The position numbers and the translations under genes were made by a program. From NCBI GenBank assembly GCA_025923455.1, contig JAICFW010000070.1:1-33092 (forward strand): DNA of 33,092 nt. Reading direction: 5' to 3'. Positions 1 to 7,381 of the stretch are shown here, one piece after another. Under the pieces are notes generated by a model, which made no database searches, was not told the origin of the DNA, and saw nothing but the letters and a program-made list of their open reading frames with translations. The DNA comes from Nitrososphaeraceae archaeon. Its GTDB lineage: Archaea > Thermoproteota > Nitrososphaeria > Nitrososphaerales > Nitrososphaeraceae. Within the stretch, counting starts at the first letter, position 1; each line of letters opens with the position of its first letter.

Positions 1-290
1 AAATATCCGATGAGATGTCTTGTTCTTTCTTGATATCAATCTCGTTCCATTCCACTCTTATTCCCTTCCAACCTTGCGTGTGCCATTTCCCAATTGGTAG
101 TGGTTGATGAATAATATTTTCACTAAAAGGGTAAGGGTTTATGTATAGATAGGGTGCTTCAGAAATGTCATCTCCTGGTGAGACACCAACTCCAATTTGG
201 CCGTTGTTTTTATCGATAAAAGATTCAACAGAGAAATCAAAACCATGGTGCCACAGGTGGACTTGAGTGAAATGATCCTTCAGCTTCATT
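1..290 (-). CDS. C-terminal part of a conserved hypothetical protein (runs off the window)
   Basis: This is an open frame read on the minus strand from ATG at 290 and running off the left edge with no stop seen. The product contains HLWHHGFDFSV, then IGVGVSPGDD, then PYLYINPYPF and KWHTQGWKG. I associate this motif order with the C-terminal half of a family of unknown function resembling DUF5996; that is recognition from memory, not a search. The frame is open further upstream to a TGA at 332-334, and that extension (HSAKRVNKSLKLFR) also looks like family sequence, so the true reading may start before the ATG. The preceding gene (336-680) looks like the N-terminal half of the same family in another frame, so this may be the distal piece of a broken gene. 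Function is unknown. Confidence 0.55.
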
Positions 291-335
291 CTGAACAATT
301 TGAGACTCTTGTTGACTCTTTTTGCCGAATGTCAT

Positions 336-680
336 TTATTCAAACAAACACTCCTGTTGCAAAGTCATCGACGGCGCTTTTGGCATCTTGAGTCTATATT
401 TAATAACAATTGATTCCAATCTCTCATAAAATCCATCACAAGTCAAGTCAACAAAGTGTCCAATCTCGTTATGAAAATAAAGGAGTTCTCCTGTTAGTAG
501 ATGAATTTTTACTTCTTTCTTGTTGTTCAGTAAACCAGTAGTTATTTCATCATTTTGAAAAAAAAGTGCATCATGACCGTAATGTGGTAACTCTTCTATT
601 AATTGTGACTTTATCTGAGAAATTATTCTGCATACCGTTTGCAGATGATAAATTCTCTCTAGGAACCTATGACTATCCAT
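336..680 (-). CDS. Hypothetical protein, probable N-terminal half of a split gene
   Basis: This 114-residue product starts at ATG 680 and ends in TAA at 336-338. It has no membrane segment. The stretch YHLQTVCRIISQIK followed by LPHYGHDALFF and ITTGLL resembles the N-terminal half of the family whose C-terminal motifs appear in the frame at 1-331. The two open frames are separated by only a few bases: this one stops at 336 and the next is open from 331 downward. No single base deletion in that gap joins them, because TAA and TGA are both present. It may therefore be a decayed gene, an assembly error, or two co-transcribed halves. Function is unknown. Confidence 0.45.
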   Translation of the reverse strand: MDSHRFLERIYHLQTVCRIISQIKSQLIEELPHYGHDALFFQNDEITTGLLNNKKEVKIHLLTGELLYFHNEIGHFVDLTCDGFYERLESIVIKYRLKMPKAPSMTLQQECLFE

Positions 681-762
681 TTATTTTCTATAAGTAAGTA
701 TCTGTTAAAAACTATGATCTCAGGAACTCTGGTATAGAATTAGCAACAAGTACAGCTTTTAC

Positions 763-1596
763 TTAATCAGACTTTATCTTCAGGCTAAAAGCTAAAAATA
801 GATTGGGATGGATTTGCCCATGAACAATGCTGTAAACTTCTCCTACTGATGTATTTTTATTCAGTGCCAAAACAAGGTTGTCTATGCCCTGCCCCAAGTC
901 CCTAATTGCATTAATCTTCATCCCCATTGGGATAGGCATCAATCCCGTAGAATTCTCGAATTTGGCATCTTCTAAATAATTAATAAACATTATTTTCAGC
1001 GATTTTGCCAGCGCTATGGATGTCTCATAATTGGCCAAATTTTTGACAACTTTGTTTTCTCGATTTTCTTCATTACTTGTGGATTGCTTATTAGACATCG
1101 ATGTCATCTTTTTCATACTATGTATGTTTGCAATATCAGTAATGTTCGTAGTGGATGTTTCGTTCATCTTCATATTCATATCTATACCCATGTTTAGCAA
1201 ACCAGAGGCCATCTTACGGTCAAGTCCAGTTGATAATCCATATTCTAGAAGAGACTCGTCAGCTAAATTGGCAGAAATAAGTGCCTTAGTAGTCAAATTA
1301 AGGTCCGAAAGGATATCGTGATGATTGGGAAAAATTGAATTCTCGGTTATGTCATTTCTGATGGAGGCAAGTTTATCAAATAATTCGTCCGCCCTTTCTG
1401 AATGAATTGAATAAGACGAATTGTTTACGTATTGATTTTCTAGAGCTAGATTTTTTTCAACTTCGAATTGCTTTATCAATGTATACAGTACCGAACTATC
1501 ATTCTGATAAAAATTGTGAGCATATGAAATATTATTGTTAGATAATGCCAAAACAACTCCAAACAGGACGAGGTATTCTCTAATATCTAACTTCAA
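763..1596 (-). CDS. Secreted protein of unknown function with an N-terminal signal peptide
   Basis: The open frame extends up to ATG 1713 (316 residues), but I prefer the TTG at 1596, giving 277 residues. That start produces a compact signal peptide (MKLDIREYLVLFGVVLALS, then an ISYA cleavage region before HNFY) and has an AT-rich TATA-like box at 1621-1631 (about 25-35 bases upstream). The longer version would place two hydrophobic stretches before the same cleavage site. The mature part is mostly helical and polar, with a Met/Asn/Ser-rich middle (MNMKMNE, MKKMTSMSN) and several N-x-S/T sequons, suggesting an extracytoplasmic, possibly glycosylated protein. I see no catalytic motif. The Met/His content could hint at metal handling, but that is speculation. 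Confidence 0.65.
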   Translation of the reverse strand: MKLDIREYLVLFGVVLALSNNNISYAHNFYQNDSSVLYTLIKQFEVEKNLALENQYVNNSSYSIHSERADELFDKLASIRNDITENSIFPNHHDILSDLNLTTKALISANLADESLLEYGLSTGLDRKMASGLLNMGIDMNMKMNETSTTNITDIANIHSMKKMTSMSNKQSTSNEENRENKVVKNLANYETSIALAKSLKIMFINYLEDAKFENSTGLMPIPMGMKINAIRDLGQGIDNLVLALNKNTSVGEVYSIVHGQIHPNLFLAFSLKIKSD

Positions 1597-1825
1597 ATCA
1601 GGGTAACTATGGGCGTTACCAAATAATAAATGTACGATGATAGTTTCAATAAGAAGAGAAAACATAGAAATTATTCTACTCATCTTACTCCTACAATATA
1701 ATGTCATGATCACCTGAACCTAAGATGACATATCTAGTTATAAAAAAGCTTGATCTCATTTGATCGACATTATTAAAAACTATTTGGAGTAATCTTTTTA
1801 GCCGTAGTTGGGTAGAATTGATAAT

Positions 1826-2323
1826 ATGAAATCAAATCAATCTCCTACATCTATTAATCACATTGCTATTAGTGTTCCTGATCTGGATACAGGCATCAAT
1901 TGGTATCAGGAAGTTATGGGATTTACAATTGTAAGAGGTCCCGCAGATCTTAGCTACGATGATATCTACGTAGGTAAAGCACTTCAGAATATTTTTGGGG
2001 CCCAATTTAAGAGATTACGAATTGTATGGATGACTTCCGCAAACAATATAGGAATTGAGCTATTCCAGTTCATACAACCTGAGCAGCTCACACATAAGAA
2101 ACAAGTCGAATACTGGCACGGCGGAGTTATACACATTGCTGTCACTGAAAGAAATATTGAGGCTATGTTGGAAAAGGTTACTAAGACAGGAGGAAAACAG
2201 CTTAGCAATATCTGGGAACTAGACCCAAAAAACCACCACAAATTGGTTTTCTGTTCTGATCCATTTGGAAACATTATTGAAATTTACTCACATAGCTTTG
2301 AACAGTTCCATGCTAACCGATAA
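1826..2323 (+). CDS. VOC superfamily (glyoxalase-like) protein
   Basis: The product is a single-polypeptide metal-dependent enzyme fold of the vicinal oxygen chelate type: two beta-alpha-beta-beta-beta modules. From ATG 1826 (165 residues) the expected metal ligands are visible: His12 in INHIAISVPDL, a Glu in GIELFQF, a His in GGVIHIAV and a Glu in GNIIEIYS. Conserved 'WYQEVMGF' and 'DPFGNIIEIY' signatures fit lactoylglutathione-lyase-like and extradiol-dioxygenase-like members. The substrate cannot be told from sequence. An in-frame TTG at 1808 would add six residues (GRIDN region); ATG matches usual family starts better. The gene stands alone between minus-strand neighbours. Confidence 0.85.
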   Translation: MKSNQSPTSINHIAISVPDLDTGINWYQEVMGFTIVRGPADLSYDDIYVGKALQNIFGAQFKRLRIVWMTSANNIGIELFQFIQPEQLTHKKQVEYWHGGVIHIAVTERNIEAMLEKVTKTGGKQLSNIWELDPKNHHKLVFCSDPFGNIIEIYSHSFEQFHANR

Positions 2324-2400
2324 TTCATAAGAAATTTGTTACCCTAATACATGCAGTGGCAATTTCAAACGACAGCTTCTGGTTACATCTTTCATCAACT

Positions 2401-2432
2401 TAATAAAATAATAAAAATAATAAAAATAATAA
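2401..2432. repeat. Low-complexity ATAAAA/ATAATA tract
   Basis: An A+T-only run of short ataataaaa units lies just past the stop codon of the minus-strand Cys-rich gene and downstream of the VOC gene. Between two converging transcripts it probably serves only as a spacer or a U-rich termination zone for the minus strand. It has no longer periodic structure. Confidence 0.6.
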
Positions 2433-2570
2433 TCAATTATTGTATCTTACAACAAGCCAACAACAGCATTCCTTCAGTCGACAATTGACACATTCAAGCG
2501 GTGACATATTTCCTTTACAATCGTCAAGAGTACATCCGCATTCTGAGCATTTCAACATGTTGATCTTCAT
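2433..2570 (-). CDS. Cysteine-rich zinc-ribbon-like microprotein (45 aa)
   Basis: ATG at 2570 and TGA at 2433-2435 frame a 45-residue product with nine cysteines. Pairs are arranged as C8-x2-C11, C13, C18, then C27-x2-C30 and a C35-C36-C37 cluster followed by Trp. The sequence around the first pair (LKCSECGC) and second pair (LECVNC) is typical of a small metal-binding ribbon. The CCC cluster is unusual and could bind a second metal or be lipidated or redox active. It fills most of the gap between the VOC gene and chaB and lies downstream of chaB on the same strand. I do not recognise a named family. The density of Cys codons in one frame argues for real coding. Confidence 0.6.
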   Translation of the reverse strand: MKINMLKCSECGCTLDDCKGNMSPLECVNCRLKECCCWLVVRYNN

Positions 2571-2677
2571 GACATATTATGATAGATAGACATGATGAAG
2601 GATTATTCTTTACAATTTGAGCGTAACAATGGGTTAGAACGACTATGTCAATTCATTAGGTCTCCCTGAGAGAATAA

Positions 2678-2947
2678 CTATTGTTCTTTCCTCAACCATC
2701 TATCACCCTGCTTCTTGTATTTCGTTTTAACCGCCGCCCAGGCTACTTTATGGGCGGCTAGTTCGGTGCTTTGCTTCCTACCGCCTCTTCTTTTTTCTGG
2801 ATCTTGATATTGTTCTATTGCACTGTCATGGGTCTTCCTGAAAATGTGTTGAGCATGCACTGTCAAAGAATCAATTTGTTTTCTGGTTCTAGTCCAGAGT
2901 CTTGCATTTCGAGATCCCTTTTTACTCGAGGATTGTTTATTGGGCAT
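2678..2947 (-). CDS. chaB: ChaB family protein
   Basis: The 89-residue product is basic at its N-terminus (about 25 residues) and then carries the ChaB fold: HAQHIFRKTHDSAIEQY, DPEKRRGGRK, then ELAAHKVAWAAVKTKY and a Trp-containing basic end. ChaB was first named as a regulator of the ChaA cation antiporter in Escherichia coli, but its biochemical role is not settled; in archaea it is usually a small soluble protein, sometimes fused to Rho-N-like or DNA-binding segments. ATG at 2947 sits about 29-35 bases from the TATA-like box at 2976-2982, which it appears to share with the divergent ABC permease. A cation antiporter gene lies 1.2 kb away (4113) but in a separate unit. Confidence 0.85.
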   Translation of the reverse strand: MPNKQSSSKKGSRNARLWTRTRKQIDSLTVHAQHIFRKTHDSAIEQYQDPEKRRGGRKQSTELAAHKVAWAAVKTKYKKQGDRWLRKEQ

Positions 2948-2975
2948 TTTCTATTTTCATGAATGGACATAATCC

Positions 2976-2982
2976 TATATAT
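2976..2982. promoter_or_regulatory. Shared bidirectional TATA box between chaB and the ABC permease
   Basis: TATATAT lies almost exactly midway between the chaB ATG (2947) and the permease ATG (3006). It is 24-30 bases from the permease ATG and 29-35 from the chaB ATG, fitting archaeal TATA spacing for leaderless messages on both strands. No second candidate is visible in the 58-base gap. Confidence 0.6.
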
Positions 2983-3005
2983 CTGGAATAAGCGGTGTGC
3001 ATGCC

Positions 3006-3758
3006 ATGTTTATTGCTAAAACTAGGACAGCACTGATGCAAACATTTCTCATTGCTTACCTAACTGGGATTCTATGGTTGAGAAGAAACCCCCTTTCCTT
3101 AGTTTTCTCTGCGATAAGTCCTTTTTCCCTTTTATTTGTTCTATTTATCATTAGTGACGGCAAGTATTTACCCCTCTCTATCACGGGAAGTTTGGTAATG
3201 GCATTAGTTGGATATGGCCTCTCACTCGGTCAAGATATCTCCTTTTATAAAAATGAATACAAAATTCAGGATCTCTTTGTCGCGTCACCAGTATCTCCAA
3301 TTACTTATATGGTTGGTCTTGCAATTTCACAAATTCTTTTTGGATTACCTGCATTAATCGTCTTATTGTCATTGGCCACTCTGTTTCTTTCTTCTTCAAT
3401 GTTCCTTCCCCTACTGATTATCACAACGTTACTAGTATGGGGCTCTATGTCTTCTATGGGATTCTTTCTATCTTCGCATATGCTCCATATGCGAAATGTT
3501 TCACAAATCATATCGTTTGTTAACGTGATTCTATCTATCCTACCGCCTGTTTTTTACAGTATTGAAAGGCTACCTATAGAGCTGCAATTTGCTTCCTATT
3601 TTGTACCGACTACACATGCATCCTTAATGATTCAAACTACGATGGGATTACCTACACCGAAAGAATGGTCTATTGAATTAGGACTTTTGGTACAGGTATC
3701 ATATCTTGTAGGTTTCGTGATCTTGGCTAAAGTTAAGGCAGTATGGCGGGAAAGTTGA
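3006..3758 (+). CDS. ABC-2 type transporter permease
   Basis: The product is a roughly 250-residue integral membrane protein with six hydrophobic segments, typical of ABC-2 permeases of drug, lipid or polysaccharide exporters. The cytoplasmic loop 'YKIQDLFVASPVSP' and the following 'YMVGLAISQILFGLPALIV' match the conserved region after TM2 in this family, and a late 'LPPVFYSIERLP' region fits the EQPLP-like loop before the last helices. A GTG at 2997 is in frame, but ATG 3006 has better distance to the TATA box at 2976-2982. No ATPase is adjacent; the orphan ABC ATPase at 18393-19328 is a possible partner, by inference only. An eight-T run follows the stop. Confidence 0.85.
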   Translation: MFIAKTRTALMQTFLIAYLTGILWLRRNPLSLVFSAISPFSLLFVLFIISDGKYLPLSITGSLVMALVGYGLSLGQDISFYKNEYKIQDLFVASPVSPITYMVGLAISQILFGLPALIVLLSLATLFLSSSMFLPLLIITTLLVWGSMSSMGFFLSSHMLHMRNVSQIISFVNVILSILPPVFYSIERLPIELQFASYFVPTTHASLMIQTTMGLPTPKEWSIELGLLVQVSYLVGFVILAKVKAVWRES

Positions 3759-4112
3759 TTTGTCAGGTACTACTACTTTTTTTTGAATATGATCTAGATA
3801 TAACCGAAATATTATAACTCCCGTCCTAAAACGGTGTATCTAATTTGTTACTTTGGACAGAACCATATTTAGCAAGATATACTTGACTTTTACAAGTCGG
3901 TATTAATTACAGAATGTGTTCTGCTATTAGGAAACTTGATATAGTTATCCAATTTCTTTTCCATGATAATGATACAATATGGGTAGGATAGAGCAGAATA
4001 ATTAAAAATCAAATATAATAATATTACCTAAAAAGTATCGCAAAGCATTTAATATGAATCAGGTCGTAATTTTCCAAAAGGATAAATCTAGTTAGAAAAA
4101 GTTTGATAAATT
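3759..4112. other. Intergenic region without a recognisable gene
   Basis: I find no convincing open frame here on either strand. It begins with a T8 tract (3777-3784), contains a small hairpin (GACTT at 3885-3889, AAGTC at 3894-3898), and ends with a probable promoter for the antiporter: a 'gataaat' box near 4081-4087, about 27-32 bases before its ATG. Confidence 0.5.
3777..3784 (+). terminator. Oligo-T terminator after the ABC permease
   Basis: Eight consecutive T residues occur about 20 bases after the permease stop codon. U-rich tracts without strong hairpins are the usual archaeal intrinsic termination signal. Confidence 0.55.
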
Positions 4113-5339
4113 ATGGCAACAGAGCAGCTGTTCATCAGCGTAGTTATTATTTTGGTGGCAACACGCTTACTGGGCGAGTTCTCTCAAAGACTCCGATTGC
4201 CTCCGTTAGTAGGTGAATTGGCTGCAGGAATAATCATTGGCCCATATGTTTTAAAATTGATAATACCTGATCAGAGTCTAAATGTAATTTCGGACTTGGG
4301 AGTATTCTTCCTTATGTTACTAGCAGGACTACAGATGGACCCCAGAGAAATAAGAAAGGCTGGATTGAGTGGGGGGATCTTGTCAGCAATAGCATTTTCA
4401 TTGCCTTTCTTAGGAGGTCTTGGAATAGCCGCTCTTTTTGGACTCGGAATGCTTCAATCAATGTTTGTTGGATTATTATTGTCTATAACCGCTGTTCCAG
4501 TCTCCACAATTGTTCTAATGCAATTCGGAATATTGGAGACCAAGGTAGGCAATACTGTAATTACTGCAGCTGTAATTAACGACATTTTCTCCCTTGTGGT
4601 CTTATCAATTGTGTTACAACTTCACGGCGCCAATGGGGCACCGGTGAATATCACGGAGTCGATGATAAATTCTGTAATTAAGATCTTGTTGTTCATAGGT
4701 GGAATATTTCTTATTGATATACTATTTAGAAAAGCAAATGCTTGGTTTCAACGTAGAGGTGCCTACTTTTTTGAAAAACTGCATACAAAGGAAGCTGCGT
4801 TTGGTATATTACTGATTTCTACCATTCTCGTTTCTGTTGTAGCACAGGTAGTAATAGGTCTACATTTCATTATAGGAACTTTCTTTTCGGGGTTAATAGT
4901 TTACAAAGAAATAATCAGGAGAGAAAACTTTGAACGAGTCTATGGAATAATTTCTGCAATATCATTTGGATTTTTTGCTCCCATATTTTTTGCTGTAATA
5001 GGAATAAATATCAACATGGATTCAATCGCAAACAACCTTCCATTTTTTATAGTTCTTGCAATAGTAGCAGTCGTTACTAAAGTAGGGGGAGGTTACATTG
5101 GTTCAAGGTTAATTAAATTCTCAAAGGACGAGAGTTTAGCCATAGCATTTCTCATGAATGGAAGAGGGATGGTGGAATTAGTTATAGCATCAATAGGCTT
5201 TACTTCTGGTATTATTGATTCAACTATCTTCTCGATTACCGTAACAATTGGGTGGGCAACAACAATTTTGGCACCAATACTTTCAAGACCATACGTAATG
5301 AAAATCAAATCTCAAACAACAGACAAACCTACTCAGTAA
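4113..5339 (+). CDS. Cation:proton antiporter (CPA2/KefB-NapA type)
   Basis: The 408-residue product has 11-13 predicted membrane helices and belongs to the Na+/H+ exchanger superfamily. Diagnostic features are the early 'LPPLVGELAAGIIIGP' segment, the DLGVFFLMLLAGLQMD segment, and the ion-binding helix with AAVIND (Asn156-Asp157), the ND form usually linked with electroneutral exchangers; the DD form is usual in electrogenic ones. A late 'MNGRGMVELV' motif is also typical. It lacks the C-terminal RCK/TrkA-N domain of Kef channels, so it is a bare transporter. It likely contributes to pH and Na+ or K+ homeostasis at the cytoplasmic membrane. The gene converges with sufC, their stops being 10 bases apart. 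Confidence 0.9.
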   Translation: MATEQLFISVVIILVATRLLGEFSQRLRLPPLVGELAAGIIIGPYVLKLIIPDQSLNVISDLGVFFLMLLAGLQMDPREIRKAGLSGGILSAIAFSLPFLGGLGIAALFGLGMLQSMFVGLLLSITAVPVSTIVLMQFGILETKVGNTVITAAVINDIFSLVVLSIVLQLHGANGAPVNITESMINSVIKILLFIGGIFLIDILFRKANAWFQRRGAYFFEKLHTKEAAFGILLISTILVSVVAQVVIGLHFIIGTFFSGLIVYKEIIRRENFERVYGIISAISFGFFAPIFFAVIGININMDSIANNLPFFIVLAIVAVVTKVGGGYIGSRLIKFSKDESLAIAFLMNGRGMVELVIASIGFTSGIIDSTIFSITVTIGWATTILAPILSRPYVMKIKSQTTDKPTQ

Positions 5340-5348
5340 CTAATCACA

Positions 5349-6137
5349 TTACTGGCTACTACTTTCATCTGACAATCCTATCCACCCATACCCTTTGACC
5401 TCTAATTCTTCGGATAGTTCTTTACCTCCAGATTTGATAATTTGTCCTTTTGCCATAACATGCACCGTGTCAAGTCTTGACAAATACCTCAGAATCCTTG
5501 CATAATGTGTGATAATCAATATTCCGGCTCCTGTGGATATTAGGATGTTTATAGCCTCTGCAACCGCTTTGATTGCATCTATATCCAAGCCAGAATCTGG
5601 TTCGTCAAGAATGGCAATAATTGGTTTGAGTACTAGCATTTGCATAACCTCGGATCTTTTTTTCTCCCCTCCAGAAAAACCCTCATTAAGATATCTACTC
5701 AAAAACATTTTCTGGAGACCGACGTTATCTAGATTCTTCTTGAGGTACTCATGAAACTCCTTTACTGTCAAAAATACTTCTCTATCTTTCTGTTTTCCAC
5801 TCAGACTTTTGTTTAAAATATTGTAAGCGTTCCTCAAAAAATGACTATAACCAACCCCTGGAATCTCTGTAGGGTATTGAAAACCTAAGAATAGACCCCT
5901 TTTTGCTCTTTCCTCCGTTGACAAATCAAGTATGTTTTCGCCGTCAACAATGATTTTTCCTGATGTAACGGTATATTTTGGATGACCCATTATCACATTA
6001 GCCAGAGTGCTTTTCCCTGAGCCGTTTGGGCCCATTATTGCATGAACCTGACCTCTGTCCATATCAAAACAAAGGCCATTCAGTATTTGTTTACCAGTAA
6101 TGTTTGCCGACAGGTTTTGTATCTCTAAAAAGGCCAC
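5349..6137 (-). CDS. sufC: SufC, Fe-S cluster assembly ATPase
   Basis: SufC is the ABC ATPase of the SUF iron-sulfur cluster scaffold, acting with SufB and SufD in the cytosol. The protein has Walker A (GPNGSGKST), Q-loop 'FLGFQYPTEIPGV' (the GFQ/P-EIPGV form is SufC-specific), signature FSGGEKKRSEVMQM, Walker B AILDEPDSGLDIDA and the switch His in IITHYARIL. The frame extends to a TTG at 6155, but I chose GTG 6137 (262 residues) because it gives the standard start (AFLEIQNL) and lies 24-33 bases from the TATA-like box at 6161-6170. An ATG at 6159 is out of frame. SufB and SufD are not next to it in this window, so they are presumably elsewhere. Confidence 0.93.
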   Translation of the reverse strand: MAFLEIQNLSANITGKQILNGLCFDMDRGQVHAIMGPNGSGKSTLANVIMGHPKYTVTSGKIIVDGENILDLSTEERAKRGLFLGFQYPTEIPGVGYSHFLRNAYNILNKSLSGKQKDREVFLTVKEFHEYLKKNLDNVGLQKMFLSRYLNEGFSGGEKKRSEVMQMLVLKPIIAILDEPDSGLDIDAIKAVAEAINILISTGAGILIITHYARILRYLSRLDTVHVMAKGQIIKSGGKELSEELEVKGYGWIGLSDESSSQ

Positions 6138-6160
6138 AAATTCTCTGGTTTTCAAACATA

Positions 6161-6170
6161 ATATAAATAT
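6161..6170 (-). promoter_or_regulatory. TATA box of sufC
   Basis: Read on the minus strand the sequence is ATATTTATAT, 24-33 bases before GTG 6137. This spacing supports a leaderless transcript beginning at that GTG and argues against the upstream TTG. Confidence 0.5.
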
Positions 6171-6221
6171 TGAGTTACTTCATTCAAAATTTAAATTATT
6201 CATCTTGTATTCTATACCAAT

Positions 6222-6752
6222 TTGTCGAGAGGCATATTCATAGGCAGGTTTCAACCATTCCATGTTGGTCATATTGCAGCGATCAAATTTGCCTTCAAAA
6301 ATGTTGATGAATTAGCAATTGTTGTAGGTAGCGCTCAGGTAAGTTATGAGTCACAGAATCCATTTACTGCCGGTGAGAGAATACGCATGATAAAGGACTC
6401 CCTGAATGCAGATAATGGGGTAGATTGCAAAAAAACCCTCATAATTCCTGTTCCTGATACAAATATTCATTCAACCTGGACTCACTCTGTCGACATGTTG
6501 GTTCCTAAATACGACGTTGTGTTTACTAATAATGCATTTACAGGTTACCTTTTCACCCAAAGAAATATCCCTGTTACTGAACCAAAATTGCTAAATCGAA
6601 GTGAACTTTCAGGAACTGAAATTAGAAGGAGAATGGTGAAAAATATTAAATGGACTCACCTTGTTACCAAACAAACTCAAAGAGTTATCCAAGAAATTGG
6701 TGGAGTTGAACGTTTGAAAAAAATACCCAATTTATCACAACATAAGGATTAA
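6222..6752 (+). CDS. nadM: Nicotinamide-nucleotide adenylyltransferase, archaeal type
   Basis: NadM joins NMN and ATP to form NAD+, the last step of NAD synthesis and salvage. The 176-residue protein begins with the nucleotidyltransferase signature GRFQPFHVGH (residues 8-17, HxGH motif His14 and His17) and has the second signature LSGTEIRRRM near residue 129, corresponding to the ISSTxxR motif. Length fits archaeal NadM, which has no Nudix fusion. The start is TTG at 6222: no ATG is available in frame upstream before a stop, and an AT-rich box (ttaaatt, 6191-6197) lies 25-31 bases before it. It faces sufC divergently and is followed by a PUA-domain gene on the same strand. Confidence 0.93.
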   Translation: MSRGIFIGRFQPFHVGHIAAIKFAFKNVDELAIVVGSAQVSYESQNPFTAGERIRMIKDSLNADNGVDCKKTLIIPVPDTNIHSTWTHSVDMLVPKYDVVFTNNAFTGYLFTQRNIPVTEPKLLNRSELSGTEIRRRMVKNIKWTHLVTKQTQRVIQEIGGVERLKKIPNLSQHKD

Positions 6753-6847
6753 GTCTCACATTTGAGCTAATATTCATGTAACTTATTCAAATTTAAAAAC
6801 CTCGATTATGGATATTGATAAATATTTCAAAAACGACACCAAAATAA

Positions 6848-7330
6848 TTGAAAGTCCATTCACTATCAAAGCGAGAGATACATGACATCACGGATCAGAT
6901 TGGCAGATCTTGGCCAACAAATTCTATAGTTCCCATCAAGAGTCTCCAGGCTTACGTCATAGATGAAAATAAGCGACTCCTCGTGGGAAATAATATAGTT
7001 GCCATCCAATTGACACCTGATCTCGTGATTCCTCATCTGACTCAACATGAAATTTTGAATCATTTTGCATCGGTTCAGGTTGACATGAATGCGGTCAAGT
7101 TTGTTTGCAATGGTGCTAATATCATGAGGCCGGGCATAACTTATTTTTCTGCATTCAAGGAATCAGAAATAGTACTGGTAAAAGATCAAACTCATAAAAA
7201 AGAACTCGCCGTATGTATTTCCAATGTGGATGATGAGAATGGAAGAAAAATGGAAAAAGGGGTTGTATTAAACAACATACACCATATTGGGGATGAGTAT
7301 TGGGAAATGAAAAAAACTATTAGGACATGA
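6848..7330 (+). CDS. PUA domain RNA-binding protein (archaeal DUF1947-PUA type)
   Basis: The product is about 160 residues: a basic N-terminal module (KREIHDITDQIG, an RxPTNSIVPIK-like strand) followed by a PUA domain starting near residue 80 (VQVDMNAVKFVCNGANIMRPGI, then KESEIVLVKDQ and LAVCISNVDD). The 'GANIMRPGI' turn is the characteristic PUA motif. Related archaeal proteins resemble eukaryotic MCT-1/Tma20, which act on ribosome recycling or initiation, but the exact archaeal role is not established. The start is TTG 6848, with a gataaat box at 6817-6823 about 25-31 bases upstream. Its 3' end converges on psmB with a hairpin between. Confidence 0.85.
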   Translation: MKVHSLSKREIHDITDQIGRSWPTNSIVPIKSLQAYVIDENKRLLVGNNIVAIQLTPDLVIPHLTQHEILNHFASVQVDMNAVKFVCNGANIMRPGITYFSAFKESEIVLVKDQTHKKELAVCISNVDDENGRKMEKGVVLNNIHHIGDEYWEMKKTIRT

Positions 7331-7357
7331 TTTAACTGACGATTTTAGAAAATTGAA

Positions 7358-7381
7358 GATTTTGAGAATAAATTCAAAATC
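7358..7381. terminator. Hairpin between convergent PUA and proteasome genes
   Basis: GATTTTGA (7358-7365) and TCAAAATC (7374-7381) form a perfect 8-bp stem with an 8-base loop. It lies 27 bases after the PUA gene stop and overlaps the stop codon of the proteasome gene, so it may end both transcripts. The stem is AT-rich, so this is a moderate prediction. Confidence 0.45.

Noticed and set aside
197-391. 64-residue plus-strand frame
   Set aside because: It lies antisense to the two halves of the conserved hypothetical gene, which have recognisable motifs; this frame has none.
6135-6159. ATG at 6159 as start of sufC
   Set aside because: It is out of frame with the SufC motifs; the GTG at 6137 or TTG at 6155 are the only in-frame choices.
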